64,000 bases of DNA from NCBI GenBank assembly GCA_022036555.1, contig CM039135.1, positions 43,951,312 through 44,015,311 on the forward strand. Direction: 5' to 3'. This DNA is from Microstegium vimineum (lineage: Eukaryota; Streptophyta; Magnoliopsida; Poales; Poaceae). Below, piece by piece: positions 1 to 10,658 of this stretch. The position numbers were made by a program, and so were the translations under genes. Each line of letters begins with the position of its first letter. Within the stretch, counting starts at the first letter, position 1. The notes beneath the pieces are model-generated. The model was not told the origin of the DNA. It did not search any database and saw only the letters and a program-made list of their open reading frames with translations.

Positions 1-73
1 CCCAAGCAAGACAGAGCTGGAGCGCTCTGGTGAGAGAGCGCCCTCACCCCCACCCACGTCGGCGACCCTCCAG

Positions 74-1075
74 GTGCTGGCATCCACCTCCAAGTCATTC
101 GTCACCCCATCCTTGGTTTCCCTCCCCGCCAAGTATCCACCAAAGCTGACGTTTGAAGAAGAAGAAGAAGTGGAAGAGGAGCTCGTCGACTGGGACGGCG
201 ACGATGACTTCGAAGCTGCCTTTCCCAACGCTTCTGTCGCCTTGGGCGGAGAGGCGCTGGCAGAGTTGGGAGCTAGGTGCGCTGCGCCCACCTCTGGGGC
301 ATCTCCGGTTTCTTCTGTTGTGCCCCCGATTGTGACTTCGATCCCCCCATTGCCGGCTCCTGTACTCGCCACCCCTGTCCGTGGAGATGTCGAGGCGCCG
401 GCCCGCCTGAAATCCATCTTGGTACAGCCTACTGCGCCCTCACCAGCTGGGATGCAGGGGTCGGACCAGAGGATGGGTGAGCCATCGGGAGTAAATGCAA
501 TGCAAAGTGCAGAATGGCGAAGCGCGAAGACTGGACGCTGCCGACGAAGAGATGCCGCTCCGCCATCGGACGCCACCGCCCCCATGCTGAAGCCCAGGAT
601 GCTGGAAGCTGGTCGGGAGGCCTACCTTAAGCGACTTGCTGGTCGCTGCTTCCGGTGCCTCGCCTCCGACCATTTGGTTGCAAACTGTCGAGATCCCGTT
701 TGATGCTTCAAGTGCAACGGTGTCGGGCACTTCTCCCGCAATTGCCTTGCCCACCGATCGCGTGCGATCTCTTCCAAGCTCCACGCTAGGCTAACATTCC
801 CCCCAGAGAGCATCAACAGCCGCATTTCATTCCCTCCATTGCCTAGCAACTATTCCGTCGACATCACCACCAAGCCTGCAATGGAGTGTGTCCCTCGACA
901 CAGCCACCTAGGTGCAGGTCGTTTGGACTTCCTTAAGCAACTTGTTGGTCGCTGCTTAGGTGCCTCGCCTTCAACCATCAAATTGCAGACTGTCGGGGTC
1001 TCGTGCGCTGCTTCACGTGCATGGGTGTCGGACATTTCTCTCACTCATGCCCTGCCCGCTGGCGGTCACATGCCC
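74..1075 (+). pseudogene. Zinc-knuckle ORF1/gag-like fragment with a duplicated knuckle block
   Basis: The frame at 74-703 has an acidic N-terminal stretch, a Pro/Ala/Val-rich linker and a first CCHC knuckle (GRCFRC...H...C) near its end. A TGA at 701-703 stops it where CGA (Arg) is expected. The frame beyond the stop continues into a second knuckle, CFKCNGVGHFSRNC. A diverged second copy of the whole knuckle pair follows at about 900-1070, frameshifted inside its first knuckle (CTTAGG against CTTCCGG). The protein would bind RNA or single-stranded DNA. It is clearly dead, with at least one nonsense change and one frameshift. Confidence 0.55.
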
Positions 1076-1684
1076 CTCCTCACTGCTCCGCCGACTCCAC
1101 CGTCAAGCCTGCATGGTCACTGCCTTCCTACCGCAATGCACTACTTGATGGACTTGGCAACCAGGCTATGGAACGCGGCCGTGGCCAACTCGCTCTCCTG
1201 TGAGGCATGTACGTGGGAGTGACTGCATCCCACGTGCCTCTGAGGACTGGGAGCGCCGTCGCTCACGCTCCCAGTCAGCTGGGGAAGGACTCAGGACGCG
1301 GACCTTCAGCAACCCTCCAGTGACCGTGTCGCCCGGGCGTGCACGCACTTGCCTTCCGCCTTTCGCCGGGCAGGGGTTTTTGACACGGAGCCGACGGATC
1401 GTGGGTGTTCCTAGAACTGTTCACTTTCGAGGTCCGTGCACAACAGTGACAATCAACACTCTATCCTGGTGAGCCCGGATCCTCTAGCTGATATTTGCAG
1501 GTCGTTGGTCCAAACAGAAGGCATCCACTTTCAAGAGGAGGATCCCATGATCCAGGAATTCCTTTCATAGACAAACGATGTAGCTCATTACTGCTTCCCC
1601 TCGAAAGGTAGTAAGGAGACATCCTGCTCGGCTTACAAGGCTGTCCCGGCCCTAGGCACTTCGGGCCAAAATGCCCAGACTCCG

Positions 1685-2224
1685 GTGGACAGGTCTTCAG
1701 ATGATGGTAATGTAGACACCTCCCATCACGCTACCCTTGTGGAAGTCAGCATGGCGACGGGTGTGACTGCTACACCGAGCACTGACTTTGGAGAGGTTAC
1801 GGTGGGTCATGACCTCTGCGATGACCCTATAGCAGACCGGGTGGACGACATCCATGATTTCTGTAGCACCATCTTCAAGAGGGTCCCTGAACCATTGCTC
1901 CCATGGCCGACCTCCCCACCTAAACGGGACTACAGCAAATGCACGGGAAGGAAGCGACAAAACAAGGTCGCTACTCGCTTGAGTGTGCCACTCGCGGCTC
2001 GCCCATCAATGGTGCCGGTGGCTGAACGAGCCACGAGGAAGCTGATGCGTGAACTCGACTTCATCAACAAACCGTCGATGGCGCCTGATGCAGCTGTCAC
2101 CGTTTATTTGGATATGTTTGCCGATGACCTGCCGGAGCAGGCCGTCATGGCGATCAGGGCTGCCACGCGTCTGAACAACAGAGAGTTGACCGAAGCATTA
2201 GCAGCTACAGCACAGGAGACATAG
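1685..2224 (+). pseudogene. C-terminal part of the LINE-like ORF1 protein
   Basis: This 179-residue open frame has a basic patch (KRDYSKCTGRKRQNK) followed by a helical C-terminus built around RATRKLMRELDF and LNNRELTEAL. That layout is typical of the tail of grass zinc-knuckle ORF1 proteins. It is on the same strand as the knuckle block but separated from it by about 600 bp of frame-broken sequence, so it is probably the 3' end of the same ancestral ORF. No catalytic motif is present. The family assignment comes from recognition, not from a search. Confidence 0.45.
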
Positions 2225-2567
2225 GTGGTTGAGATGGAGGTTATCTGAAGCTTAGATGCAAAACTGTTGTCGTTGTGTCTGTGATCCATGTGTTGTAAAC
2301 TAGAGTTAGCACTGACCGTTCTCGTACCTGTGGAGTTAGGAATGTCGGGATTTGTGAGGAGTTTCTTAGAGGAGTGGACTAAATGTTGTTTGGGAGCTAG
2401 TAGTGCGGCAGTTGCATAACTTCTTAATATGTAATAAGTCCATGTAGAACCTCATACTTCCGTAGCCTAGGTTGCGGATGGTAGCGCCCCTCGCACATGT
2501 AATGGTTGTTTGCTATCTTCTTCTTATTAATCAAAGCCGGATCACCAGATCTTTAAAAAAAAAAAAA

Positions 2568-3899
2568 GAGTACAATAAGGTCCATGGCAATTGTCACACA
2601 CCGCCATGTTTTCCAGCAGTAGGTCCAATGACTCCTTTGTCGGCGACTACTGACGATGAGCACGTTGCACGTACAGCGTCCTACTAGTACGTACATTACT
2701 GTATATATTCTATCGTACAGTAAGCAGCAGTGATCGCCATAACGACCGGCGGCAGAGGCGCGCGCGCATCGTCGTCGTCGTCGTCTCGTAGAGGAGGTGA
2801 GCCGGCCGCTAGCTGTTATTGCGGCATGATGATGATAGAAAAGTGGAACACGGCAGAGGCCAATGATTGTGCTTGTGCTGTGCATCCCCGCCCCGCAGCA
2901 GATGGATTTCCGACCCGCGCCCGTCTTCGCCCGCAGCAGATGGACAAGCCGCGCGGTGCCGGGGCATTCGCCTGCACTGCACTGCAATCTATCTCGGCGG
3001 CCGGCGCCATGCACGGAGCACACGGGTCACGGCTCGCAGTCACAGGCGGCGAGGCGGTGGTCACTCGCGTCGCGTCGCGCCGCGCCGCGCCCCACCTATC
3101 GAATCGAATCCCTCTACTCCCCCCGGGGATCTTCCTGGAGATGGGCGCCGGCCCCATGCATGCATGCATCCAATCCGCGTGCCAGTGTCTCTCTCTCGGT
3201 CTCTCCCCCCGCACCACGGGCGGGACCGGATCGGCGGCAGCGCTAGCTCTCGCCGGGACCGGTCAGCTTGCGGCGCGAGTACGCGACCCTTTTTGGGCTG
3301 TGCCGTGCAAGTGCAATGCCATTGCCATGTCCCTTCCGTGGTTCCCGGCCGGCCTGGTCCTGGTGTACTACTACCGTACGTGTATCGCGGCGCCGGCGTG
3401 CATGGGCCACGTAGTACGGAGTAGGAGTGTGCGAACGGAACGGAACGGAACGGAGGAGGCCATGTGGCCGTCACGTGACCGCACGCGCGAACGGCCTTTG
3501 CTTTGCATACGTACTCTCCATGCACTCCACCGGTTTTTATTTTCTGCAGTGCCAGGTTTTTGAAATGAGGTGAGGTGACTCTGGCTGGTGAGTGACTGGT
3601 TAAAAAACTCCCGCGGATCGGATCGGACGGATCCGTCCGTCGGTCAGGTCAGGGTACTAGTGCGTCCGTCCAATCCCACTCCGTCCCAGGCACCAGGCAG
3701 GCCATGATGGAATGGCGCGACTCATGGAGCTGGTACTACTCGTGCATGCCGTGGAGTCGAGCAAACAAGGACAGGGCACGTCGGAGCGCCGGTCACGGAC
3801 CGTATCCGTCCTCGACAGTCGGAACCAACGACCACGCAGCACGCAGGCAGGCTCAAGCAGGCTCCCGGCCCTCGAAAAGCCTGTGAATTCGAGCAAGGT
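2568..3899. other. GC-rich intergenic DNA left of the Tat element
   Basis: No gene is supported. The stretch is GC- and CpG-rich and therefore open in many frames, including a 277-codon + frame with no recognisable domain. It holds short simple repeats: a CGT run near 2769-2785, TGCA runs near 3155-3170 and GGAAC repeats near 3435-3455. It continues biologically at 31621, on the other side of the retrotransposon nest. Confidence 0.5.
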
Positions 3900-5158
3900 T
3901 GTCGGGTACAAAGTTAAAGGGTACCCTAAACCCTTCGATAAACTGACGCTCAACATAGCAACCATTTTTAAGACAGAACCCGATCAACCGCTCAAGTCCA
4001 CAAAGAAGAGCCCATCACACGAAGGCTCCCCCGCACCGGCCACAACAACTAGTCGTGGGCCGACCCATTCCTGGAAATATGGACGGACCAGGGGTCGAAT
4101 GAACGACCCCTCCACTTCCGCCTCGACCCCAAATGACGGACGGGGGTTGAACGAACGACCCCTCCGCCTCCGCCTTGACCCCGACTGACGGACGAGGGTC
4201 GAACGAACGACCCCCGGGCAGGAAGTTCGATCAGCTCACCTGCTCCCGGTATGGGTTAAAGGGGATCCGATGCGCTCACCCGCCCCCGCCTAACGCCATG
4301 GGCGCCCACGACCGCAGTCAAATCCATCAGCTCACCGCCACGCCCTGGACCTCCGTCAACTGTGCTGCCGCTGTAGCCACGTCGCGAGTACGGACTCCAG
4401 AGGCACTCCTCGAGCCGTGAACAGGACGGCCCTCGACGATGTCTTCAAGGATACGACAAGGCCACGCAGGTCTCGACCCCTCCCCTCGACCTGGGAGCTC
4501 GACCCCTGCCTCCAACCACTCCGGTATGGGGGCCGTCCCGTCCGCCTCGTCCCGCTCAACTATGGGACTCGTACCCGTCTACAGAAGTTCGACCCTGCTG
4601 CGCCGTGACGTGCCGCAACGTTTAGTCCGCCATCACCATGCCCTGGAGCACCGGAAGGACGGGAAGGCCACGCCGCTACAGCGATCGACGTCCCTTCGCC
4701 AACACAATGTCACGGACACGCCTCCCATGCTGCAAGAGTTTAGGACCCTGTACTCTCAGGCCTCCCCTTGGTCTATAAAAGGGGACGCCGGGATAGAAGA
4801 AGGGCAATTCGAATTCATAGGGCTTTCGCATTCGGACATCAACTCCGACCCTCATACACCACCCACCTGACTGCTTGATCGACCCCTCAAGCAATCAACC
4901 GACCTCCTAAGGACAGCTCTGCTAGCCCTAGGCCTTAGCTCATCCTGAGCACCCCCGTGTAAACCTGCTTGTACCCCCCCTGTACGAGCACTTCGGTGCA
5001 AGATAATACAATCCATCCTCCCCCGCTGGACGTAGGGCCTTCTTTACCCGAACCAGGATAAATCTTGTGTTCTTCTTGCATCACATCTGGGAGAGGGAGC
5101 ACGCAATATACAAATTTACTAGCCGGTGGTCTTGACCCCCTGGGTCATAACACCGACA
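3900..5158 (+). repeat. 5' LTR of the Tat element
   Basis: It begins TGTCGGGTACAAAG and ends AACACCGACA, and matches 26389-31620 along its length with scattered, mostly transition differences. It contains a TATA box. Short direct repeats around a GAACGAACGACCCC core occur near 4098-4215. Confidence 0.92.
4772..4782 (+). promoter_or_regulatory. TATA box of the Tat 5' LTR
   Basis: The sequence TCTATAAAAGG lies in the second half of the LTR, as expected for the U3/R boundary. The identical motif is in the 3' LTR at about 31235-31245. Confidence 0.6.
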
Positions 5159-5181
5159 GTTGGCACGCCAGATAGGCAGGG
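5159..5181 (+). other. Primer-binding-site region of the Tat element
   Basis: GTTGGCACGCCAGATAGGC follows the LTR directly and resembles the TTGGCGCGCCAGGTAGG type found after many grass Gypsy LTRs. The specific primer tRNA was not determined. Confidence 0.55.
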
Positions 5182-5905
5182 TTTGCGTGTCGATCAACTC
5201 CGAATTACTCTCCCAGATGGATTCCACGATCCCGTCACTTCCATTCGCCACCATCGTCTGGTTCGGGAGTCTAGAGTTCATGTCCTCGAGCCATGGCCGC
5301 GACATGGTTCTACTCTCAGCTAGTGGCATGGATAGCAGCAGCTCCGGTACTCCGGAGTCAAGGAGGACCAGATGACGGTCCCACCACTCGCGCCTGTCGC
5401 CTGCGACCAGGAGGGGGCGCGAATGATGCCGCCGCACTCTTCACCGCGCAGAGCACGAGACGCCGGATGCCGTCCCCCCGGCCTCAGCTGGTGACACAGT
5501 TCTTCCCTGCGGGAGTCTGTTTGACCCATGCTTGCGGGTCGGGGGTGGGTACCTCGCTGAGCCTGACTTTGGCTCTGCCATACCGTCATCTCAGAGGGTC
5601 CCCGTGGCTTCTCCGACACACTTGGCCGCGCCGCCGCCACATAACCTGTTTCCACACGGGCTCTACAACAGCGCCAGACTCTGTTCTGCTTTCGTAGGCT
5701 CGCAGATGTAGACACGTTACGGGTCTCCAGGGAGCCTGCTACGTGGGACGATCAACCTCATCACCACCTCTCCGTCGGACGAGCGCCCGGAGCCAAGACG
5801 AGCCCCGATCCCGGGTTGTCACACCTGGGGCACGTTACGGCGACGGCTGGAGGAGGAGCGCAGGGGATCTTTCCCCAACTTCTACCACGGACACCCCGAC
5901 GAGGA
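5182..5905 (+). other. Tat leader and truncated gag region
   Basis: Only short, mutually frameshifted open frames occur here. An intact Tat element would have several kilobases of gag, protease and RT at this point. In the frame entering at 5883 the leader runs directly into the RT C-terminal region, so a large internal deletion joined the two. No individual gag domain can be named. Confidence 0.45.
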
Positions 5906-7020
5906 TTACAATCCCAGCTTCAGCTGGTTCATCTCGCGGCTCGGAGAGAAGGCACTACCCCTTTACCGTCTCCTAAAGAAGACCGAACACTTCACGTGGA
6001 CCGTCGAGGCCGAGGAATCGCTTTCCAAGCTCAAAGCCTTGCTCACCTCGCCACCTGTCTTAGTGCCTCCGGGCCCAGCCAAGCCCCTCTTGCTCTATGT
6101 CGCAGCAACTACCCAGGTAGTCAGCGCTGCCGTAGTGGTCGAGGGGGCGGAAGAAGGACATGCCCTGCTGGTTCAGAGGTCTGTCTACTTTGTGAGCGAG
6201 GTGCTATCTGAGACTAAGATGAGGTACCCCCACATCCAGAAGCTGTTGTATGCCATCATCCTCACTCGGCATAAGCTCCAGCACTTTTTCGTGGGCCACC
6301 CGGTTACTGTGGTCTCATCTTTCCCCCTCGGGGAGATAATCCAGAACCGGGAGGCGACTGGAAGAATCGCCAAGTGGTCGGTCGAGCTCATGGGGGAAAC
6401 CCTCTCCTACGCCCCTCGGAAGGCCATCAAGTCTCACGTATTGGCAGATTTCATTGCAGAATGGACCGACACCCAACTACCCCCGGCGCAAATTTGGACC
6501 AAACTCTGGACCACGTACTTCGACGGATCGTTGATGAAGACGGGGGTAGGCGTCGGATTGCTCTTCATATCACCCTCCGGGGTCCACATGCGCTACGTCA
6601 TCCGTCTCCACTTCCCCGCCTCCAACAACGTAGCCGAGTACGAGGCCCTTGTCAACGGTCTGCGCATCGCCATCGAGCTCGGGGTCCGACGCCTCGACGT
6701 CCGGGGGGACTCGCAGTTGGTAATCGACCAAGTGATGAAGGATTCGAGCTGCCACGACCCCAAGATGGAAGCCTACTGCAAGGAGGTCCGAAAGCTCGAG
6801 GACAAATTCTACGACCTCGAGCTCAACCACACCGCCCACCGGTACAACGAAGCTGCTGACGAGCTGGCCAAAATCGCGTCCACTAGAGGTACAGTCCCTC
6901 CCGACGTCTTCTCGATGGACCTTCACAAGCCGTCCGTCGACCTAGGATCGGGGGCTCCTGCCCTCGAGCAAGGGGTCGACCCACCCCCCTCGACCGATCC
7001 CCCTCGAATGGGGAAGAAGT
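5906..7020 (+). pseudogene. Tat pol fragment: RT-linked RNase H plus archaeal-type RNase H
   Basis: The readable frame starts near NPSFSWFISRLGEK, the end of the RT thumb, without an ATG (first ATG at 6039). RT-linked RNase H continues to about 6480. A second RNase H follows, with acidic residues D162 (YFDGS), E202 (AEYEAL), D224 (RGDSQL) and D274 (AADELA), counted from the ATG at 6039. This duplicated RNase H marks the Tat lineage. The frame is lost near 7010-7013, where a run of four G sits at the point at which the integrase frame takes over; five would keep frame. Protease and the RT YXDD core are absent. Confidence 0.85.
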
Positions 7021-7021
7021 C

Positions 7022-8383
7022 ATGGAGATCGACGGAACGGCTGCAACACCGACCCCCTCGACGGACTGGCGCGCACCCTACCTCGAGTATCTGATACGGG
7101 GTGAGCTCCTTGAGGACCGCACCGAAGCCCGCCGCATAGCCCAGTGTGCCAAAACCTACGTCTTGTATGGGGATGGCCGCGAGCTGTATCGACGCAGCCC
7201 TACCGGTGTACTTCAACGCTGCCTCACCCTCGAGGAGGGGAGGGCACTGCTGAAGGACCTACACTCGGGGGCTTGCGGCCACCACGCGGCGCCAAGAACG
7301 TTGGTAGGGAGCGCCTTCCGACAAGGCTTCCACTGGCCGACAGCCGTCACCGACGCTACCAAACTCGTTCGATCTTGCAAGGGATGCCAATTCTACGCCA
7401 GGCAAACCCATCTACCCGCCCAAGCTCTTCAGATGATACCCATAACTTGGTCGTTCGTAGTATGGGGGCTCGACATGGTTGGCCCCCTGAAGAGAACCAA
7501 AGGTGTCCACACCCATCTCCTCGTGGCTGTAGACAAGTTCTCGAAATGGATCGAGGCTCGACCCATCGCTAACATTCAGTCTCGACAAGCCGTGCTATTC
7601 TTCACCGACATCATCCACCGCTTCGGGGTCCCCAATGTCATCATCACCGACAATGGCACGCAGTTCACTGGCCAAAAGTTCCTAGACTTCTGTGACCACC
7701 ACCACATCAGGGTGAATTGGTCTGCAGTTGCCCACCCTCGAACTAACGGCCAGGTCGAGCGCGCCAATGGTATGGTTTTGCAGGGCCTTAAGCCAAGGAT
7801 CTTCGACCGGCTGAATAAACACAACAAGAGATGGGTCGATGAGCTGCCCGCTGTCCTATGGAGTCTCCGAACGACACCAAGTCGAGCCACGGGGTTCTCC
7901 CCGTTCTTCTTGGTCTATGGGTCCGAGGCCGTCCTCCCCACTGACCTCGAATACGGGTCCCCTCGACTAAAAGCCTACAGCGAGCAAGCCAACACAGCAG
8001 CCCGAGAGGAATCCCTCGACCAGCTCGAGGAAGCCCGAGACGTGGCCCTCTTCAAGTCGGCAAAGTACCAGCAAACGCTGCGGTGCTACCACGACAAAAA
8101 CATACACAAAAGGGACCTCGACGTACTACGCCGCCGACAAAGCAACAAGGGACGTCAGAAGTTGACGCCACCTTGGGAGGGACCCTTCATCGTGGCGGAG
8201 GTGCTGAAACCAGACACTTACAAGCTGAAGAACGACAAGGGCGAGATCCTCACCAACGCGTGGAACATCGAACAACTACGTCGTTTCTACCCTAAGGCCT
8301 CGAGGCCTTGTACATTTCCCGCACTATGTACACTTATCGCATTATGTAAATATTCTCGAAATACATTTCACATTCGTTCATAA
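7022..8383 (+). pseudogene. Tat integrase (C-terminal part of pol)
   Basis: An open frame of 453 residues. The zinc-binding HHCC region is H81, H87 or H88, C119 and C122. The catalytic DDE triad is D151 (GLDMVGP), D210 (ITDNGTQ) and E246 (NGQVERANG). The C-terminal domain ends with PWEGPFIVAEVLKPDTYKL and NAWNIEQLRRFYP, normal for this family; the last residues after about 8300 are non-homologous read-through. The integrase inserts element cDNA into host DNA. It is intact over its domains but cut off from upstream pol by a frameshift near 7012. The ATG at 7022 is internal to pol, not a true start. Confidence 0.88.
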
Positions 8384-8473
8384 CTTTAAGGTAGCCTCGA
8401 CTCTGCTCTGGCAAAGTCAAGCCTCCCTCAGGGGCTGACAGGGGCCCCCCCTCCTAAGTCCTCTAAAAACTTG

Positions 8474-10091
8474 TGAAGAATCATTGCCCTAGTTGGTTTC
8501 GGCGATTAACGCAAATTAGAGATTATTATGGCTAACGTGTGTTTTGCAGAGGCTATGCGTAGCTTAGCCATAGAGATCGATAAGAATGGGCTCTAATGGT
8601 CATCACTTAGCCCCCAAGATGGATATCGTTTCAGATTTCAAGGAGACATGATGAAGACCCTAGAATGATAGGCTAAGTGCCATAAGGAGATGAAGGGCAC
8701 TTAGAAATAGATAGGGCTTCTCTTTTTACCTTTGACCGTACTATTAAGAGGGGTTGAGATTAGTAGCTTGTCTTAGGAAAGCTTCATGACTTAGGTGTGG
8801 TGCACACTTGACTTCCTTAGCTCTAAGCAAGCCTATGGTGACCGTAAGATAGCCTAGAAAAACTTCCATATTCTTCGTGACGAAAAACGAAGTTGTTAAA
8901 ACTGTTTTCTGGGCGTCGGACGCTCCTGGCAGGGGCGCCGGACGCTGTCCGTCGGCGTCGGACAGAGGCGTCGGACGCTGGGTGGTTGAGTCCACACCGT
9001 CCGTCGACCTTCCAGAGGGGATGTTTTCTGGCTAAGTTTCTCAAGGTCCGTCGGACGCTGTCCGACGGCCAGGCGTCGGACGCTGGGAAAAGCGTCCGTC
9101 GACCTTCCAGAGAGGGTGTTTTTTCAACCCTAGCCAGAGCAAAGCGCCGGACGCTGGGGATGAGCGTCCGTCGCCCAGTGACGTAGCGTCCGTCGCTGGG
9201 AACAGTTTGTCAGAACTAGCTGTTGGGCAGGGCGTCGGACCGTCCGTCGCCTAGGCGCCGGAGCGTCCGTCGCCCAAACTATGAACAGAAACTAGCCGTT
9301 GGGCATGCGACGGACCGTCCGTCGCCTAGTCGACAGAGCGTCCGTCGCCAACTTAAAATGCCAGCCCGAGGCAGTTTTCAGAGGGTCTATTTTATAGCCC
9401 CTCCCACTTCTCTCCCACCTAGCCTTTGCTCATTTGAGTTGCTGAGTTTGTTGAGAAGGTTGGGAAGAGAGCAAGAGCCCTAGAGAGAGAGTGATTTGCG
9501 AAGCCATCCATCCTCTCTCTAGTTCCTCCAAGAGTTCAAGTGTGCATCCTCTAGTTGTGAAGCTTGAGTGAGTCAAGCGAAGATCGAGGCTTGTTACTCT
9601 TGGTGATCGACATCACCTAGACGGTCCGGTGGTGCTCGGAGGAAGGTGATCACCGGAGGATTGTCGGCGGCCCTTCTCCATCGACGTTTGTGATCGGTTG
9701 TGGGCGATTCACCGAGCCGGAGTGGCGAAGAATCAGCCCGTAGAGAGCACTCATCCCTTGCGCGGGATTGAGGGGGAGCTATACCTTGCGAGGTGCTCCA
9801 ACGAGGACTAGGGGGGAGTGTCGACTCCTCGATACCTCGGCAAAACATCGTCGTGTCAAACATCTCTTTCCCTAGCTCTTTATTACCGCATTACTTTCCG
9901 CACTTGTCTTTCAATTCATACTAGAATTGTGTAGGAAGTTTTCGCTTTCCATTGACTTGCTACCGCTTTCTAGCTAGGACACACAAGTGGTAGGCACTAG
10001 GGGGTTAATTGGCTCTTTATAGATTTAATTCTTGTTTAGAAATTAAAAAGAGCCCAATTCACCCCCCCTCTTGGGCATCTTGATCCTTTCA
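8474..10091 (+). repeat. 5' LTR of the SIRE-type Copia element
   Basis: 1618 bp, from TGAAGAATCATTGCCC to CTTGATCCTTTCA, followed by the PBS. It matches the partial 3' LTR at 19943-20717. U3 carries a dense array of CGTCGGACGC/GCGTCCGTCG motifs, followed by a TATA-like ATTTTATAG at about 9389-9397. Confidence 0.92.
8911..9352. repeat. Array of CGTCGGACGC / GCGTCCGTCG motifs in the Copia U3
   Basis: Roughly fifteen copies of a 9-10-bp motif and its reverse complement lie within about 440 bp just upstream of the TATA-like box. They occur in both orientations with variable spacing. This looks like a cluster of protein-binding sites. Similar clusters occur in the truncated 3' LTR and in the spacer before the env-like ORF. 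Confidence 0.7.
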
Positions 10092-10093
10092 AT

Positions 10094-10109
10094 TGGTATC
10101 AAAGCAAGG
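10094..10109 (+). other. Primer binding site, initiator methionine tRNA type
   Basis: TGGTATCAAAGCAAGG lies two bases after the LTR end. It is close to the TGGTATCAGAGC complement of plant initiator tRNA-Met used by Copia elements. Confidence 0.85.
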
Positions 10110-10144
10110 TTTGCTCTAAATTAGGCTTCACCTCCTAGAGCAAG

Positions 10145-10657
10145 ATGTCCCATGGGGATGGACCACCTCCCATGTTCGATGGAGACGACTTTCCTTATTG
10201 GAAAGTTCATATGGAGGCCTATCTAGAGGCTGTTGACGTGGGCGTGCTCAAAGCCGCCACAAAGGAAGGCACCCTCTTCGCGGAGGACTTCAACTTTGAT
10301 AAGCACAATGCCAAGGCTAAGAACATTATCTTTCGTGGCATTAGCAAGGATGTCTTCAACCGAGTGCGTAATGCCAAAGACGCATTTGAGTTGTGGACCA
10401 CTATTTGTGCACTTCACGAAGGCACAAAGAGTGAGCGTGAAGAACGCTATCACTTGGTTATGGCTAAGCTCAATTCTTTTTCTATGCATGCAAATGAAAA
10501 TGCAAGATTCTCAACCAAATGGAACCGGCCGATGTGGTATGCAAGATTCTTTGTGTCTTGTCCATTGAGAAGTATGGCCACATTGTCACGGTGCTTCACC
10601 AAGGAGATCTCTCCGCCGCTACACCAACACAAATTTTGGGCAAGATCAATGCCATGA
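10145..10657 (+). pseudogene. Copia gag, N-terminal capsid part
   Basis: It starts MSHGDGPPPMFDGDDFPYWK, the usual SIRE/Maximus gag beginning, with the FDG..YW motif, and continues into a UBN2-type capsid region (AFELWTTICALHEG). After about 10500 the frame reads unrelated residues. The correct gag reading (DVVCKILCVL) is in the frame of the next ORF, so there is an internal deletion near 10500. A further single-base loss near 10652 breaks the join to MYMKIG. Gag forms the virus-like particle; this copy cannot give a full-length product. Confidence 0.8.
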
Positions 10658-10658
10658 G

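Larger units (their letters stand above)
1..2567 (+). mobile_element. Non-LTR (LINE-like) retrotransposon remnant, ORF1 region only
   Basis: Two decayed coding blocks resemble grass LINE ORF1 proteins: CCHC zinc knuckles, then a C-terminal helical block. A non-coding tail of about 330 bp ends in a run of 13 A at 2555-2567. No reverse transcriptase or endonuclease is visible, so ORF2 is deleted or the element is non-autonomous. The 5' end lies outside the window, so no target duplication can be tested. The poly(A) end and knuckle type are seen in the sequence; the LINE assignment is inference. Confidence 0.55.

Noticed and set aside
2730..3563. 277-codon + strand open frame in GC-rich DNA
   Set aside because: Low-complexity residues without a domain, overlapping equally long frames on both strands, as expected from high GC.
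10094..10109. Possible tRNA gene at the tRNA-like sequence
   Set aside because: Only the 3'-end complement is present and it abuts an LTR; it is a primer binding site.
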